This document shows positions 8,322 through 18,562 of a DNA stretch of 19,787 nucleotides, piece after piece; the stretch's first letter is position 1; each line of letters starts with the position of its first letter. The DNA is from JALOOE01 sp964423545 (GTDB taxonomy: Bacteria; Chloroflexota; Anaerolineae; CG2-30-64-16): NCBI GenBank assembly GCA_964423545.1, contig CAYRFV010000088.1:1-19787 (forward strand), written 5' to 3'. A program made the translations under genes and the position numbers. The notes under the pieces are model-generated. The model searched no databases and was not told where the DNA came from. It saw nothing but the letters and a program-made list of their open reading frames with translations.

Positions 8322-8927
8322 ATGAGCCGATATCGTGTGCCCGCCAGTCGTGTGCGCGTGGAGGAAACGATCCTGCGGTCGCGCTTCATCACCAGCGCGG
8401 CGCCCGCAGCGTCGCCCGAGGAGGCGCGCGCGTTTATCGGCGAAGTCCGGACTGAATTTGCCGACGCGTCTCACAACTGTTACGCCTATGTGGCTGGGCC
8501 GCCCGGCTCCACCGCCCAGATCGGCATGAGCGACGACGGTGAGCCAGGCGGAACAGCGGGACGCCCGATGCTTGCTGTGCTGCTGGGCAGCGGCGTGGGC
8601 GATGTCGCCGTCGTTGTCACCCGCTACTTCGGCGGAATCAAGCTGGGCACGGGCGGCCTGGTGCGCGCCTACAGCAACGGCGTCAGGGCCGTGCTCGCCG
8701 GCCTGCCGGTCGTGGAGAAAGTCGCCAGCGTCGATCTGGTCGCGTGTGGTCCTTACGCCTGGGTGACCCCCGTCGCCAGGCTTCTGCCGGACCATGAAGC
8801 GCGCATCATCGATCAGACGTTCGCGGCGGACGTGACCTGGCAGATTCGCGTGCCCGTGGAGCACGCCACCGGTCTGGCCGCAGCACTCGTGGATCTCAGC
8901 CACGGCGAAATCGAGGTGGTGACTTGA
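8322..8927 (+). CDS. yigZ: YigZ / IMPACT family protein (UPF0029)
   Basis: The protein is 201 residues, the usual length for YigZ. The amino-terminal UPF0029 domain (about 15-128) shows the family signature SDDGEPGGTAGRPML (70-84) and VVVTRYFGGIKLGTGGLVRA (97-116). The carboxy-terminal part (about 135-200) fits the DUF1949 ferredoxin-like domain. Eukaryotic IMPACT regulates Gcn2; the bacterial function is not settled, with nucleic-acid binding or a translation-linked role proposed, so no specific activity is claimed. The ATG at 8322 is preceded by a G-rich but short-spaced Shine-Dalgarno-like run (8313-8318). The TGA stop overlaps the TTG start of the next gene, indicating translational coupling. 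Confidence 0.93.
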   Translation: MSRYRVPASRVRVEETILRSRFITSAAPAASPEEARAFIGEVRTEFADASHNCYAYVAGPPGSTAQIGMSDDGEPGGTAGRPMLAVLLGSGVGDVAVVVTRYFGGIKLGTGGLVRAYSNGVRAVLAGLPVVEKVASVDLVACGPYAWVTPVARLLPDHEARIIDQTFAADVTWQIRVPVEHATGLAAALVDLSHGEIEVVT

Positions 8928-10699
8928 TTCTCTTGCTCCGTCTCCGAGCGACCGCGTTTGCGGGCCTCATCGTTGCTGGCGCCCTGCTGTCCGCCTGCTC
9001 GCTGGCCTGTCCTGCAGCACTGCGTCTGGCAGACGAGACCGGACCAACGGCTGCGGCCGGAACGCCCACCGCACTCCCCAACCGCCAACAAACCGCGGAC
9101 CCACCCCCCACGACGCCGGCGCTGACCGGGAAGCCGCAGGCCACGGTCCCCGCACCACGACGGCTTGCACAAGAGGCCGGCGCATCGGGCGCCGCGCTGG
9201 AGGCAGCAGCGGATGCATTGCGTTCAGCGGGGCGCAGCGTCATCCGCGCCACGGAGCGACCGGACTTGCGGTTGAGATCGACCGCAGCGCCTGGCGCCAC
9301 CCTGGTGCACGAACGCATCTATGTGCCGGTCGACCGCTTTTCCACCTTGCTCGATGGAATCGGCATGGCCGAGTTGGGCGGGGTCTGGATCGGTCGCAGC
9401 GCTTCGCCGCGCTTCAGCACGATCTACGTAGGTCTGGATGCGCTGTCCGATCTTGCAGCCATCCTGGGCGAGCCGGGAGCCGACGTCAAGCCGCTGCCGG
9501 CGGATGAGGTCACCGCAGCGATCTGGGCGGATCCGCTCTCGATCGGCATCGTGCCCTTCGAACGTCTCAGCGTCCGCGTGACCGCGCTGCGGCTGGACGG
9601 GCTGTCCGCCGTGGACAACCGGCTCGACCAGGCGCAGTGGCCTCTGGCTGCACGTGGCTGGCTCAGCGCGCAGACGCCTGCCGGGAAGGAGGCCCTGGAT
9701 CGCCTGAAGGCGCACCGGCCGGCCAGCAACCGCGATCCGGCGAAACTGACGGTGCTCGCCAACACGGGCGTCACAGCGATCGCGCGCGGCAGCGCGGCCG
9801 CGATCGAGCGCTCGGGCGACAACGCCTTCGTCGCACGCATCGTCGGCCCAGAGCTCGCCGCCGCCGACATCACCACAATCAACAACGAGATCCCCTTCAT
9901 GGAAGGGTGCAAGGTCAATACCAACCCGGATAATATCATCTTCTGCTCAGACCCGTCCTACTTCGAGGCGCTCAAGTATTCGGGCGTGACGCTCGTCGGT
10001 CTGACGGGCAACCACATGAACGACTTCGGCACGACCGCCTTCTCCGATACGTTGGGCTTCTACGACCGCCAGGGCATCTATTACTACGGAGGCGGCCGCA
10101 ACGCGACGGCCGCGCGTGCGCCGCTGGTGGTGGAGCACAACGGCAACGCGATCGGCTTCCTCGGCGCCAACCAGTATGGCCCAGAGTTCTACACGTCGGG
10201 CCTCAACAAGGTCGTCAGCGCATGGGCCGGCCCGGACTGGCCCGGGGCGGCGCGTTTCGATCGCAGCCAGATGATCGCCGATATCAAGGCCCTGCGGCCG
10301 CAGGTCGACATTGTGGTAGCGGAGCTGCAGCACACCGAGTTCAACGCGGCCGGCCACTATCAGACGGCGCCGATCCCCGAGCAGATGGCGGATTTCCGCG
10401 CGCTCAGCGACGCCGGCGCCGACATCGTGGTCGGCGTGCAGGCGCACACTCCGCAGGCGGTGGAACTGCGCGGAGACAACCGGATCATCCTGTACGGGCT
10501 GGGCAATCTGTACTTCGACCAGGTGCGGAACTGGGCCACGCGGCCGGGACTCGTCGCCCGCCATGCGATCTATGACGGTCGCCTGCTGAACACCGAGCTG
10601 CTCGTGACCATACTCGACCCGACCATGCAGCCGCGGTGGGCGACTGCCCAGGAGCGCACCCAGGTTCTGCGCGAAGTTTATGCAGCCAGCGGATGGTGA
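8924..10699 (+). CDS. CapA-family (PGA_cap) lipoprotein with amino-terminal substrate-binding-like region
   Basis: The protein is 591 residues. It begins with a lipoprotein signal: a hydrophobic stretch, then lipobox LSAC with Cys25 as the expected lipidated residue, so it is probably anchored outside the membrane. Residues 40-110 are a Pro/Thr/Ala-rich linker. Residues 125-260 resemble a shortened periplasmic-binding-protein fold (inferred). Residues 274-570 match CapA-like metallophosphatase-fold proteins, with TGNHMND (361-367), GVQAHTPQAVE (504-514) and LYGLGNLYFDQ (523-533). Two metal-binding positions look altered: the usual GD opening reads TGVTA (281-285), and GxHxH reads GVQAH. The start is TTG at 8924, overlapping the yigZ stop by 4 nt; GAGG (8913-8916) lies 7 nt upstream, which decides the start. 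CapA is named for poly-gamma-glutamate capsule export, but nothing here shows a capsule locus, so the substrate is open. Confidence 0.85.
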   Translation: MILLLRLRATAFAGLIVAGALLSACSLACPAALRLADETGPTAAAGTPTALPNRQQTADPPPTTPALTGKPQATVPAPRRLAQEAGASGAALEAAADALRSAGRSVIRATERPDLRLRSTAAPGATLVHERIYVPVDRFSTLLDGIGMAELGGVWIGRSASPRFSTIYVGLDALSDLAAILGEPGADVKPLPADEVTAAIWADPLSIGIVPFERLSVRVTALRLDGLSAVDNRLDQAQWPLAARGWLSAQTPAGKEALDRLKAHRPASNRDPAKLTVLANTGVTAIARGSAAAIERSGDNAFVARIVGPELAAADITTINNEIPFMEGCKVNTNPDNIIFCSDPSYFEALKYSGVTLVGLTGNHMNDFGTTAFSDTLGFYDRQGIYYYGGGRNATAARAPLVVEHNGNAIGFLGANQYGPEFYTSGLNKVVSAWAGPDWPGAARFDRSQMIADIKALRPQVDIVVAELQHTEFNAAGHYQTAPIPEQMADFRALSDAGADIVVGVQAHTPQAVELRGDNRIILYGLGNLYFDQVRNWATRPGLVARHAIYDGRLLNTELLVTILDPTMQPRWATAQERTQVLREVYAASGW

Positions 10700-10784
10700 T
10701 GCTTCGTCCGACGCCCGGCCCGGCGGGCAACTGCGCATCGGTCCACCGATGCCTGGCCCGGGGACACCGCAAGGAGAAGTTGCG

Positions 10785-12539
10785 TTGCTATACCGCTTCC
10801 TGACCGAGAATGACGAAAGGATCGTGCAGGCCGAGCGCAGCCAACTCGTGACCCTGCGTCATCCCCTTGCCGCGTTGGATGCCGCCACCGAGGATCTGGC
10901 GCAGCTTGATCGCGCGATCCTCCAGCTCGACGAGCTGTTCCTGCTGGTCGTCGTCGGCGAGTTCAACGCCGGCAAGTCCGCTTTCATCAATGCGCTGCTC
11001 GGCCGGCGGCTGCTCCCCGAAGGGGTAACTCCAACGACCACGCAGGTCACAATCCTCCGGCACGGCGAGGCATCGACGCCCCCCGAGGACGCCACCGGCG
11101 ATGTGATGCTGCTGGCCCATCCGATCGAGTGGCTGCACGATATCAACATTGTCGACACGCCCGGCACCAATGCCATCATTCGCCGCCATCAGGAGATCAC
11201 CGAGGAGTTCGTGCCGCGCGCGGACCTGATCCTGTTCGTCACCTCGGCCGACCGGCCCTTCAGCGAAAGCGAGCGACTCTTCCTGCAGCGCATCCGCGAA
11301 TGGGGCAAGAAGATCGTGTTTGTCGTCAACAAGATCGACATCCTCGAAACGGACGCCGATGTCGAGCGGATCGTGGCGTTCGTCGAAGCCCACGGCCGCG
11401 AGCTCCTGGGGCGTCGCCCCGCGGTGTTTCCCATCTCCGCGCGGCTGGCGCAGCGCGCCAAGGAGACGTTCGACGCGGACGAACGCACGCGCACGTGGGC
11501 GGCCAGCCGCTTCGAGCGACTCGAAGACTACATTCTGCGCACTCTGGATGAGCGGGAACGGCTGCGGCTGAAGCTGGCCAACCCGTTGGGCGTGGCGCAG
11601 CACCTGGCCGACCGCTACCTGCGCGCGGCGCAGGCTCGCCAGGATCTGCTGCGGGAGGACGTCACCACCATCCACATGGTGGAGGCGCATCTCAGCGCCT
11701 TCGAGGACGACATGCGCCGCGACTTCAAGTATCACTTGAGTCACATCGACAACGTGCTCTATGCGATGGCGGAGCGCGGCAACCGCTTCTTCGATGAGAC
11801 GATCCGGCTGAGCCGCATCCTCGACCTGATCAACGCCGACCGCATCCAGGGGATGTTCGAGCGCGAGGTCGTCGCCGACGCCGCGGCCCAGATCGAGGCG
11901 CATACTCAGGAGCTCATCGACTGGATGGTGGCCGAGGAATTCCGGGAATGGCAGGAAGTGACGGAATACCTGGGCCGCCGGGCCGCGCGACACAGCGAGG
12001 AGATGATCGGCCCTGCCGGCGGCGTCCGCAGTTTCGAGCTCAACCGCCAGGCGCTGCTCGAGTCGGTGGGACAGGCTGCGGCTGCCGCGGTGGCCACCTA
12101 TGACCGCAGCGCAGAGGGGCGGAAGTTGGCCGAGTCGATGCAACTTGCCGTCGCCCAGACCGCCATCGTCGAGGCCGGCGCCATCGGGCTGGGCGCGCTG
12201 CTCGTCAAAGTGCTCGCCGTCACGGTGGCCGACGTCACCGGGCTGCTGGCGGCCGGCGCGGTGGCGGCGCTCGGCCTCTACCTTATCCCCGCCAAACGCC
12301 GCCGCAGCCAGCGCGATCTGCAGGAGAAAATCACTGCATTGCGCGGCCGTCTGAGCCGGGTCTTGACCGAGCAGTTCGAGGCCGAGCTGGCGCGCAGCCT
12401 GGCGCGCATCCGAGAGGCGATGCGTCCCTACACGCGTTTCATCGAGGCGCAGCAGGACCTGCTCGGTGAAAGCCAGGCTGCGCTGGCCGCTGCGCAGCAG
12501 GAGATGGCCGCGCTGAAGCAGCAGATCGAGGCGCTCTGA
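10785..12539 (+). CDS. dynamin-like large GTPase (bacterial dynamin-like protein)
   Basis: Bacterial dynamin-like proteins bind and remodel membranes using GTP. The 584-residue product has all the GTPase motifs: G1 GEFNAGKS (58-65), a Thr-rich G2 segment (PTTTQVT, about 83-89), G3 DTPG (124-127) and G4 NKID (182-185). A long helical stalk-like region follows, then a hydrophobic stretch (about 457-502) ending in basic residues that could be the membrane-inserting paddle, and a final coiled-coil-like helix rich in Gln and Ala. The frame extends up to an ATG at 10680 that overlaps capA, but AAGGAG (10771-10776) sits 8 nt before TTG 10785 and the homology-like part begins there, so TTG is preferred. 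It follows the CapA-like gene by 85 nt on the same strand, possibly in one transcript; I see no promoter between them. Stress protection of the membrane or vesicle formation are possible roles. Confidence 0.88.
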   Translation: MLYRFLTENDERIVQAERSQLVTLRHPLAALDAATEDLAQLDRAILQLDELFLLVVVGEFNAGKSAFINALLGRRLLPEGVTPTTTQVTILRHGEASTPPEDATGDVMLLAHPIEWLHDINIVDTPGTNAIIRRHQEITEEFVPRADLILFVTSADRPFSESERLFLQRIREWGKKIVFVVNKIDILETDADVERIVAFVEAHGRELLGRRPAVFPISARLAQRAKETFDADERTRTWAASRFERLEDYILRTLDERERLRLKLANPLGVAQHLADRYLRAAQARQDLLREDVTTIHMVEAHLSAFEDDMRRDFKYHLSHIDNVLYAMAERGNRFFDETIRLSRILDLINADRIQGMFEREVVADAAAQIEAHTQELIDWMVAEEFREWQEVTEYLGRRAARHSEEMIGPAGGVRSFELNRQALLESVGQAAAAAVATYDRSAEGRKLAESMQLAVAQTAIVEAGAIGLGALLVKVLAVTVADVTGLLAAGAVAALGLYLIPAKRRRSQRDLQEKITALRGRLSRVLTEQFEAELARSLARIREAMRPYTRFIEAQQDLLGESQAALAAAQQEMAALKQQIEAL

Positions 12540-12913
12540 GCTGCGGGCCGGTGCGCCGTAGGACGCGAGGCTATGACGATACCTCGCGGACTTAGCATCA
12601 TAGTGCCCTGCGAAGATAGTGATGCTGCAAGTGCTCGAGCAGATGCGTCAGAGTGCAACACATCAGTTTCCTCTGAAAACGGAGTGATGGCAGAATCGAA
12701 TGCTGGAATCACAAAGCCTTGGAGACTTGTATCACGTCGCACATGCATTCAGGTCGCAAGCCATCGAGTGTGCCTTCCGTCTGTTGGCTACCGCGTCTGG
12801 ATTCTCTACACCGATAGGGGCGGATTGCCAGCTTCCACCGATGCTCTGATCCACCGAAGGTTCGGGCACACTGTTGAGCCGATCTGAGGCTGAATCGACC
12901 GACCTACAAGAAT
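12540..12913 (+). other. intergenic stretch of reduced GC without a convincing gene
   Basis: This stretch separates the dynamin-like gene from a truncated ATPase. GC counted by eye over 12601-12780 is about 51 percent (92 of 180), against 73 percent in a sample from the preceding gene (12061-12120). An open frame at 12573-12887 (104 codons) has no ribosome binding site, odd composition and no recognisable motif, so it is not called as a gene. No tRNA, terminator or promoter was recognised. The composition change and the truncated neighbour suggest a deletion or insertion scar. Confidence 0.5.
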
Positions 12914-14137
12914 GTGGGAAAAGACGATTCGCGACAGAGCTATGTGACCCTGGACGACCCGCTCGTGCTGAGCCTGGCCAGGACCGACCCTGCGCTCTTC
13001 ATGCAGCGCTTCCCCCCCCCCGTGCTCATCGATGAGATCCAGTGCGCACCGGAGCTGCTACCACATATCAAGATGGCCGCCGATCGCACCGGTCATCCGG
13101 GGGCTTTCTGGCTCACGGGTTTGCAGCAGTTCCACTTGATGAAGGGCGTATCCGAATCGCTTACGGGCCGCGTGGCCGTGCTGCGCCTGCTCGGCTTGTC
13201 CCGTCCGGAGCTCTTGGGACAGGGTCTGGAAGCGCCACCTTTCCTGCCGATCCCTGAGGAGATCGGTCGCCGGAGCAGCGAGCGCAGCAGGCTCACCCTG
13301 AAGGCGCCTTGCCACCTGATCTGGCGCGGCGCGCTGCCGGCGATCGCGCTCGACGACGCGATGGAGCGCGACCGGTTCTGCAGTTCCTATGCGCAGACCT
13401 ATCTGCAGCGCAATGTGCGCGACCTGGCGCGGGTCGGCGACGAACTGACGTTTCTGCGTTTCCTACGGGCTGCGGCCGCCCGTACGGGGCAACTGCTGAA
13501 CCTGGCTGACCTGGCGCGCGACGCGGACATAACGCCTAACACCGCCAAGCACTGGCTCTCGATCCTGCAGACCGCCGAGATCGTTTGTCTGCTGGAGCCG
13601 TATCATACCAACGTGACCGAACGCCTGGTCAAGACACCCAAGCTCTATTTCCTCGATTCGGGCCTGGCCGCCTATCTGACCGAATGGGCCAGCCCGGAGA
13701 CGTTGGAGGCCGGCACCATGTCCGGCCCGATCCTGGAAAGCTGGATCATCGCCGAGCTGCTCAAGAGCTACTGGCATAACGGCCGCCGACCGCCGTTCTG
13801 CTATTATCGCGACAAGGATCTGCGGGAGATCGATCTGCTGTTGGTGCAGGACGGCATCACCTATCCGATAGAGGTCAAGAAGACCGCCTCGCCCAGTCGT
13901 GAGGATGTCCGACATTTTGGCGCGTTGGATCGACTCGGCCTGCCCGTTGGGCCGGGCGGCGTAATCTGCCTGGCGGAGCAGTCGCTGCCGCTCACCGCGA
14001 TTGCTCAGTTCATCCCCGTTTGGGCTGTCTCAGGCAGAAATGGGGTTGCCTGTCACGCCGCGAAGAGCGGAGCATGCGGCCTTCGTAAGTCAAACTGGAT
14101 TGGCAAGCCGATGCGAATCGGGTATAATCCGGCATGA
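12914..14137 (+). CDS. AAA_14 / DUF4143 family ATPase, 5'-truncated and probably decaying
   Basis: Family members are two-domain proteins: an amino-terminal P-loop ATPase and a carboxy-terminal DUF4143 nuclease-like part, often in mobile or defence contexts and of poorly known function. Here the sequence enters the family at SYVTLDDPLVLSLARTDPALF, with Walker B VLIDEIQ and a sensor-like WLTGLQQFHL, then the DUF4143 part with YAQTYLQRNVRDL, LYFLDSGLAAYL, ILESWIIAEL and the nuclease-like EIDLLLVQDG...IEVKK. The amino-terminal segment with Walker A is missing: a TGA closes the frame about 20 codons upstream of YVTLDDP. The GTG at 12914 has no Shine-Dalgarno. The carboxy end appears to run about 35 codons past the usual family end at PVWA, because codon 14030-14032 is TCA where one change would give a stop. 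GLQQ reads Leu where Ser is usual. Together these point to a pseudogene, although the remaining 407 codons are open. The expected family layout is from memory. Confidence 0.72.
   Translation: MGKDDSRQSYVTLDDPLVLSLARTDPALFMQRFPPPVLIDEIQCAPELLPHIKMAADRTGHPGAFWLTGLQQFHLMKGVSESLTGRVAVLRLLGLSRPELLGQGLEAPPFLPIPEEIGRRSSERSRLTLKAPCHLIWRGALPAIALDDAMERDRFCSSYAQTYLQRNVRDLARVGDELTFLRFLRAAAARTGQLLNLADLARDADITPNTAKHWLSILQTAEIVCLLEPYHTNVTERLVKTPKLYFLDSGLAAYLTEWASPETLEAGTMSGPILESWIIAELLKSYWHNGRRPPFCYYRDKDLREIDLLLVQDGITYPIEVKKTASPSREDVRHFGALDRLGLPVGPGGVICLAEQSLPLTAIAQFIPVWAVSGRNGVACHAAKSGACGLRKSNWIGKPMRIGYNPA
13012..13021 (+). repeat. run of ten C inside the ATPase remnant
   Basis: Ten consecutive C bases encode the Pro-Pro-Pro of RFPPPVLIDEIQ. 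The frame before and after agrees with the family, so the length shown is the in-frame one. Such runs slip during replication and sequencing, so the true length deserves a check. Confidence 0.8.
14100..14128 (+). promoter_or_regulatory. near-consensus promoter of the toxin-antitoxin-like pair
   Basis: TTGGCA (14100-14105) is spaced 17 nt from a perfect TATAAT (14123-14128), one of the best promoters in the window. Initiation is expected near 14135, with AGGAGG (14146-14151) 7 nt before the ATG at 14159. It lies within the last codons of the upstream ATPase frame, which supports those codons being read-through sequence. Confidence 0.72.
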
Positions 14138-14158
14138 AGAACTCCAGGAGGTGTGTCG

Positions 14159-14473
14159 ATGAGCGTGGAGACTACCCTATCAGACACCGTCGTGCAGCAC
14201 CTGAAAGACCTGTCTTTCGGAGAGGCGAGCAGCATCAACGACAAACTGACTTTGCTGCTCGAGGCCGAGTATCGGCGCAGGCTGACTCGATACAGTCTGA
14301 CCGATCAGCAGCTTACACAGAAATACCGGATGAGTCTCGAGGATTTCGAGCGCCAGCGCATCACTGAACAGCGCGGCTACACCTGGGAGGTTGAGTCGGA
14401 CGCCATGGCATGGGAGACCGCTGTCGATGGTCTCCGCACCTTGCAGCGCCAGCTCAGTGATCTGCGCGGTTAG
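14159..14473 (+). CDS. small antitoxin-like protein, first gene of a toxin-antitoxin-like pair
   Basis: The protein is 104 residues, highly charged and predicted mainly helical, with no membrane segment. Its middle (LLLEAEYRRRLTRYSLTDQQ, then KYRMSLEDFE) and the block around RGYTWEVESDAMAWE (about residues 76-90) resemble a type of small protein found upstream of TumE-like toxins; I recognise this from pattern memory only. ATG 14159 is preferred over GTG 14153 because AGGAGG (14146-14151) is ideally spaced to the ATG. The stop is 4 nt before the next start, so the two are co-translated. A strong dedicated promoter lies just upstream. The role as antitoxin is inferred from size, order and partner. 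Confidence 0.6.
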   Translation: MSVETTLSDTVVQHLKDLSFGEASSINDKLTLLLEAEYRRRLTRYSLTDQQLTQKYRMSLEDFERQRITEQRGYTWEVESDAMAWETAVDGLRTLQRQLSDLRG

Positions 14474-14477
14474 GACC

Positions 14478-14837
14478 ATGACCCTCACGATTGGCGACCT
14501 GATCCTTGAGGCGCACGACACACTTGAGCGATTCTGGTTCGTGCGAGACATCAACATCATCGAGCAAACACAGGCAACTGTGACTGTCCACTTGATGATC
14601 GATGCCGATCTGTTCGTCCAGGCGTTCCTCAGCGAAAGCAGCCAACGGTTGAGTTTCGCTCTCGTCGGCCAAAGCGGGCGGCTGTACGGCCGCGATCGCG
14701 AACACGGGAGATGGCATCGCCACCCGTTTGGCCAGCCGGAACAACACGAGCCGACTTCGGAAGGGATGTCCGTGCTGCCCCTCACCCAATTCATGGCCGA
14801 AGTGGAGAAGATTCTGGTCGAACAGCACCTGCTCTGA
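14478..14837 (+). CDS. TumE-like (DUF6516-type) putative toxin
   Basis: The protein is 119 residues. It starts with a short beta-rich part that includes VTVHLMIDADLFVQAFLS (35-52). Its centre, a Gly-rich turn followed by GRDREHGRWHRHP (71-83) and then a Glu-containing helix MAEVEKILVE (106-115), follows the layout of TumE/DUF6516 proteins, where a basic and His-rich stretch precedes a carboxy-terminal helix. The TumE assignment is a pattern match of moderate strength; a plain hypothetical protein is the alternative. The ATG follows the partner's stop by 4 nt, with only a weak AGGA upstream, which fits translational coupling. A TumE-type toxin would act in the cytoplasm and be neutralised by the upstream product. 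Confidence 0.5.
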   Translation: MTLTIGDLILEAHDTLERFWFVRDINIIEQTQATVTVHLMIDADLFVQAFLSESSQRLSFALVGQSGRLYGRDREHGRWHRHPFGQPEQHEPTSEGMSVLPLTQFMAEVEKILVEQHLL

Positions 14838-14861
14838 GCATTGCCACATCCCTCCCCAAAA

Positions 14862-14890
14862 TTGCCCCTCGTCTCTCCCCGTGCTAGAAT
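14862..14890 (+). promoter_or_regulatory. distal candidate promoter upstream of uvrA
   Basis: TTGCCC (14862-14867) is spaced 17 nt from TAGAAT (14885-14890). It lies about 150 nt before uvrA and just after the TumE-like gene. With the promoter at 14961 it would form a tandem pair. Confidence 0.4.
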
Positions 14891-14960
14891 GACCGGTCGC
14901 TGCCGGGAAACCGCGCCGGCGTAGATACGTAGAACCGTCGGAAAAACCGCATTTGGGGTC

Positions 14961-14989
14961 TTGCCAGCGCAGCGTTTCGGTGCTATACT
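14961..14989 (+). promoter_or_regulatory. proximal promoter of uvrA
   Basis: TTGCCA (14961-14966) is spaced 17 nt from TATACT (14984-14989). Predicted initiation is near 14996, about 36 nt before the ATG. I see no LexA-type operator that I can name with confidence in this stretch. Confidence 0.62.
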
Positions 14990-15031
14990 GGCGACATCGC
15001 ACATCCGTTCTAGCTGCTCCGTCGAGGGCTC

Positions 15032-18049
<3,018 letters not shown>

Positions 18050-18081
18050 ACCGCAACAAGGTGCAGCGCGCCTGGCAGCGC

Positions 18082-18368
18082 CACAAGCCGGCGGCTTGTG
18101 TTACGGCGGGAGCGACCATCGCGCACGCACCGCACGCACCGCACGCACCGCAATCCGCTGGATTGCGCCGGCGTGCGCCACCAGCCGGCGGCTTGTGTTA
18201 CGGCGGGAGCGACCATCGCGAACGCACCGCATGTACCGCAATCCGCTGGATTGCGCCGGCGCGCGCCACAAGCCAGCGGCTTGTGTTACGGCGGGAGCGA
18301 CCATCGCGAACACACGTACCGCAATCCGCTGGATTGCGCCGGCGCGCGCCACAAGCCGGCGGCTTGTG
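18082..18368 (+). repeat. tandem array of paired-hairpin repeats downstream of uvrA
   Basis: Three units and a partial fourth follow each other. Each unit has hairpin A, CACAAGCC-GGC-GGCTTGTG (18082-18100, 18179-18197, 18267-18285, 18350-18368), then a conserved link TTACGGCGGGAGCGACCATC, a variable GCAC-rich stretch, and hairpin B, GCAATCC-GCT-GGATTGC (18150-18166, 18238-18254, 18321-18337), followed by GCCGGCG. Distances between A copies are 97, 88 and 83 nt; the shortening comes from the variable stretch. Copy A2 has one arm mismatch and copy A3 a changed loop base. Short frames that cross the array read as Arg/Ala/Thr repeats and are not believed to be genes. The region from here to 18451 holds nothing else I recognise. 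Confidence 0.9.
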
Positions 18369-18451
18369 GTACGACGGGCTGCAAGGTGATCGCCCCAACC
18401 AGTCAGCGTTCAGGCGCTTCGCACTCCTTCCCTCCGAATCGGAACCTCGGC

Positions 18452-18478
18452 TACTGTATTCCCGGCCGAATATCAGTA
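18452..18478 (+). promoter_or_regulatory. AT-rich dyad upstream of the sufR promoter (operator or terminator candidate)
   Basis: TACTGTATTC (18452-18461) and GAATATCAGTA (18468-18478) are inverted copies with one extra base in the second, around a CCGGCC centre. TTTT follows at 18479-18482. The dyad ends 16 nt before the sufR -35 box. Its AT-rich arms stand out in GC-rich surroundings and suit a protein-binding site; the T run also allows a weak terminator for the uvrA transcript. The sequence alone does not decide between them. Confidence 0.45.
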
Positions 18479-18494
18479 TTTTACACATATGAAT

Positions 18495-18523
18495 TTGGCA
18501 AAAATGCGGAATTACGATAGGAT
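18495..18523 (+). promoter_or_regulatory. sigma-70-type promoter of sufR
   Basis: TTGGCA (18495-18500) is spaced 17 nt from TAGGAT (18518-18523). Predicted initiation is near 18530, which makes the GTG at 18536 an unlikely start and favours the ATG at 18563. SufR proteins usually repress their own operon, so control at or near this site is expected. Confidence 0.6.
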
Positions 18524-18562
18524 GGACTCTGTCAAGTGCGGAGAGGAAGAGCCGAGGCGAGC

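Noticed and set aside
10788..12143. 451-codon open frame on the minus strand opposite the dynamin-like gene
   Set aside because: The plus strand carries the full set of GTPase motifs; the minus frame has no recognisable domain.
12573..12887. 104-codon frame in the low-GC intergenic stretch
   Set aside because: No ribosome binding site, no motif and atypical composition; kept only as a note in the intergenic entry.
13012..13021. Frameshift at the run of ten C
   Set aside because: The frame on both sides matches the ATPase family, so the run as given is in frame.
18082..18368. CRISPR array
   Set aside because: The units contain two different palindromes, the inter-repeat segments are similar to one another and not unique spacers, unit length drifts, and no cas gene is nearby.
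18096..18520. Small proteins read through the repeat array
   Set aside because: Several frames stay open only because of the repeat composition; products are Arg/Ala/Thr repeats without start signals.
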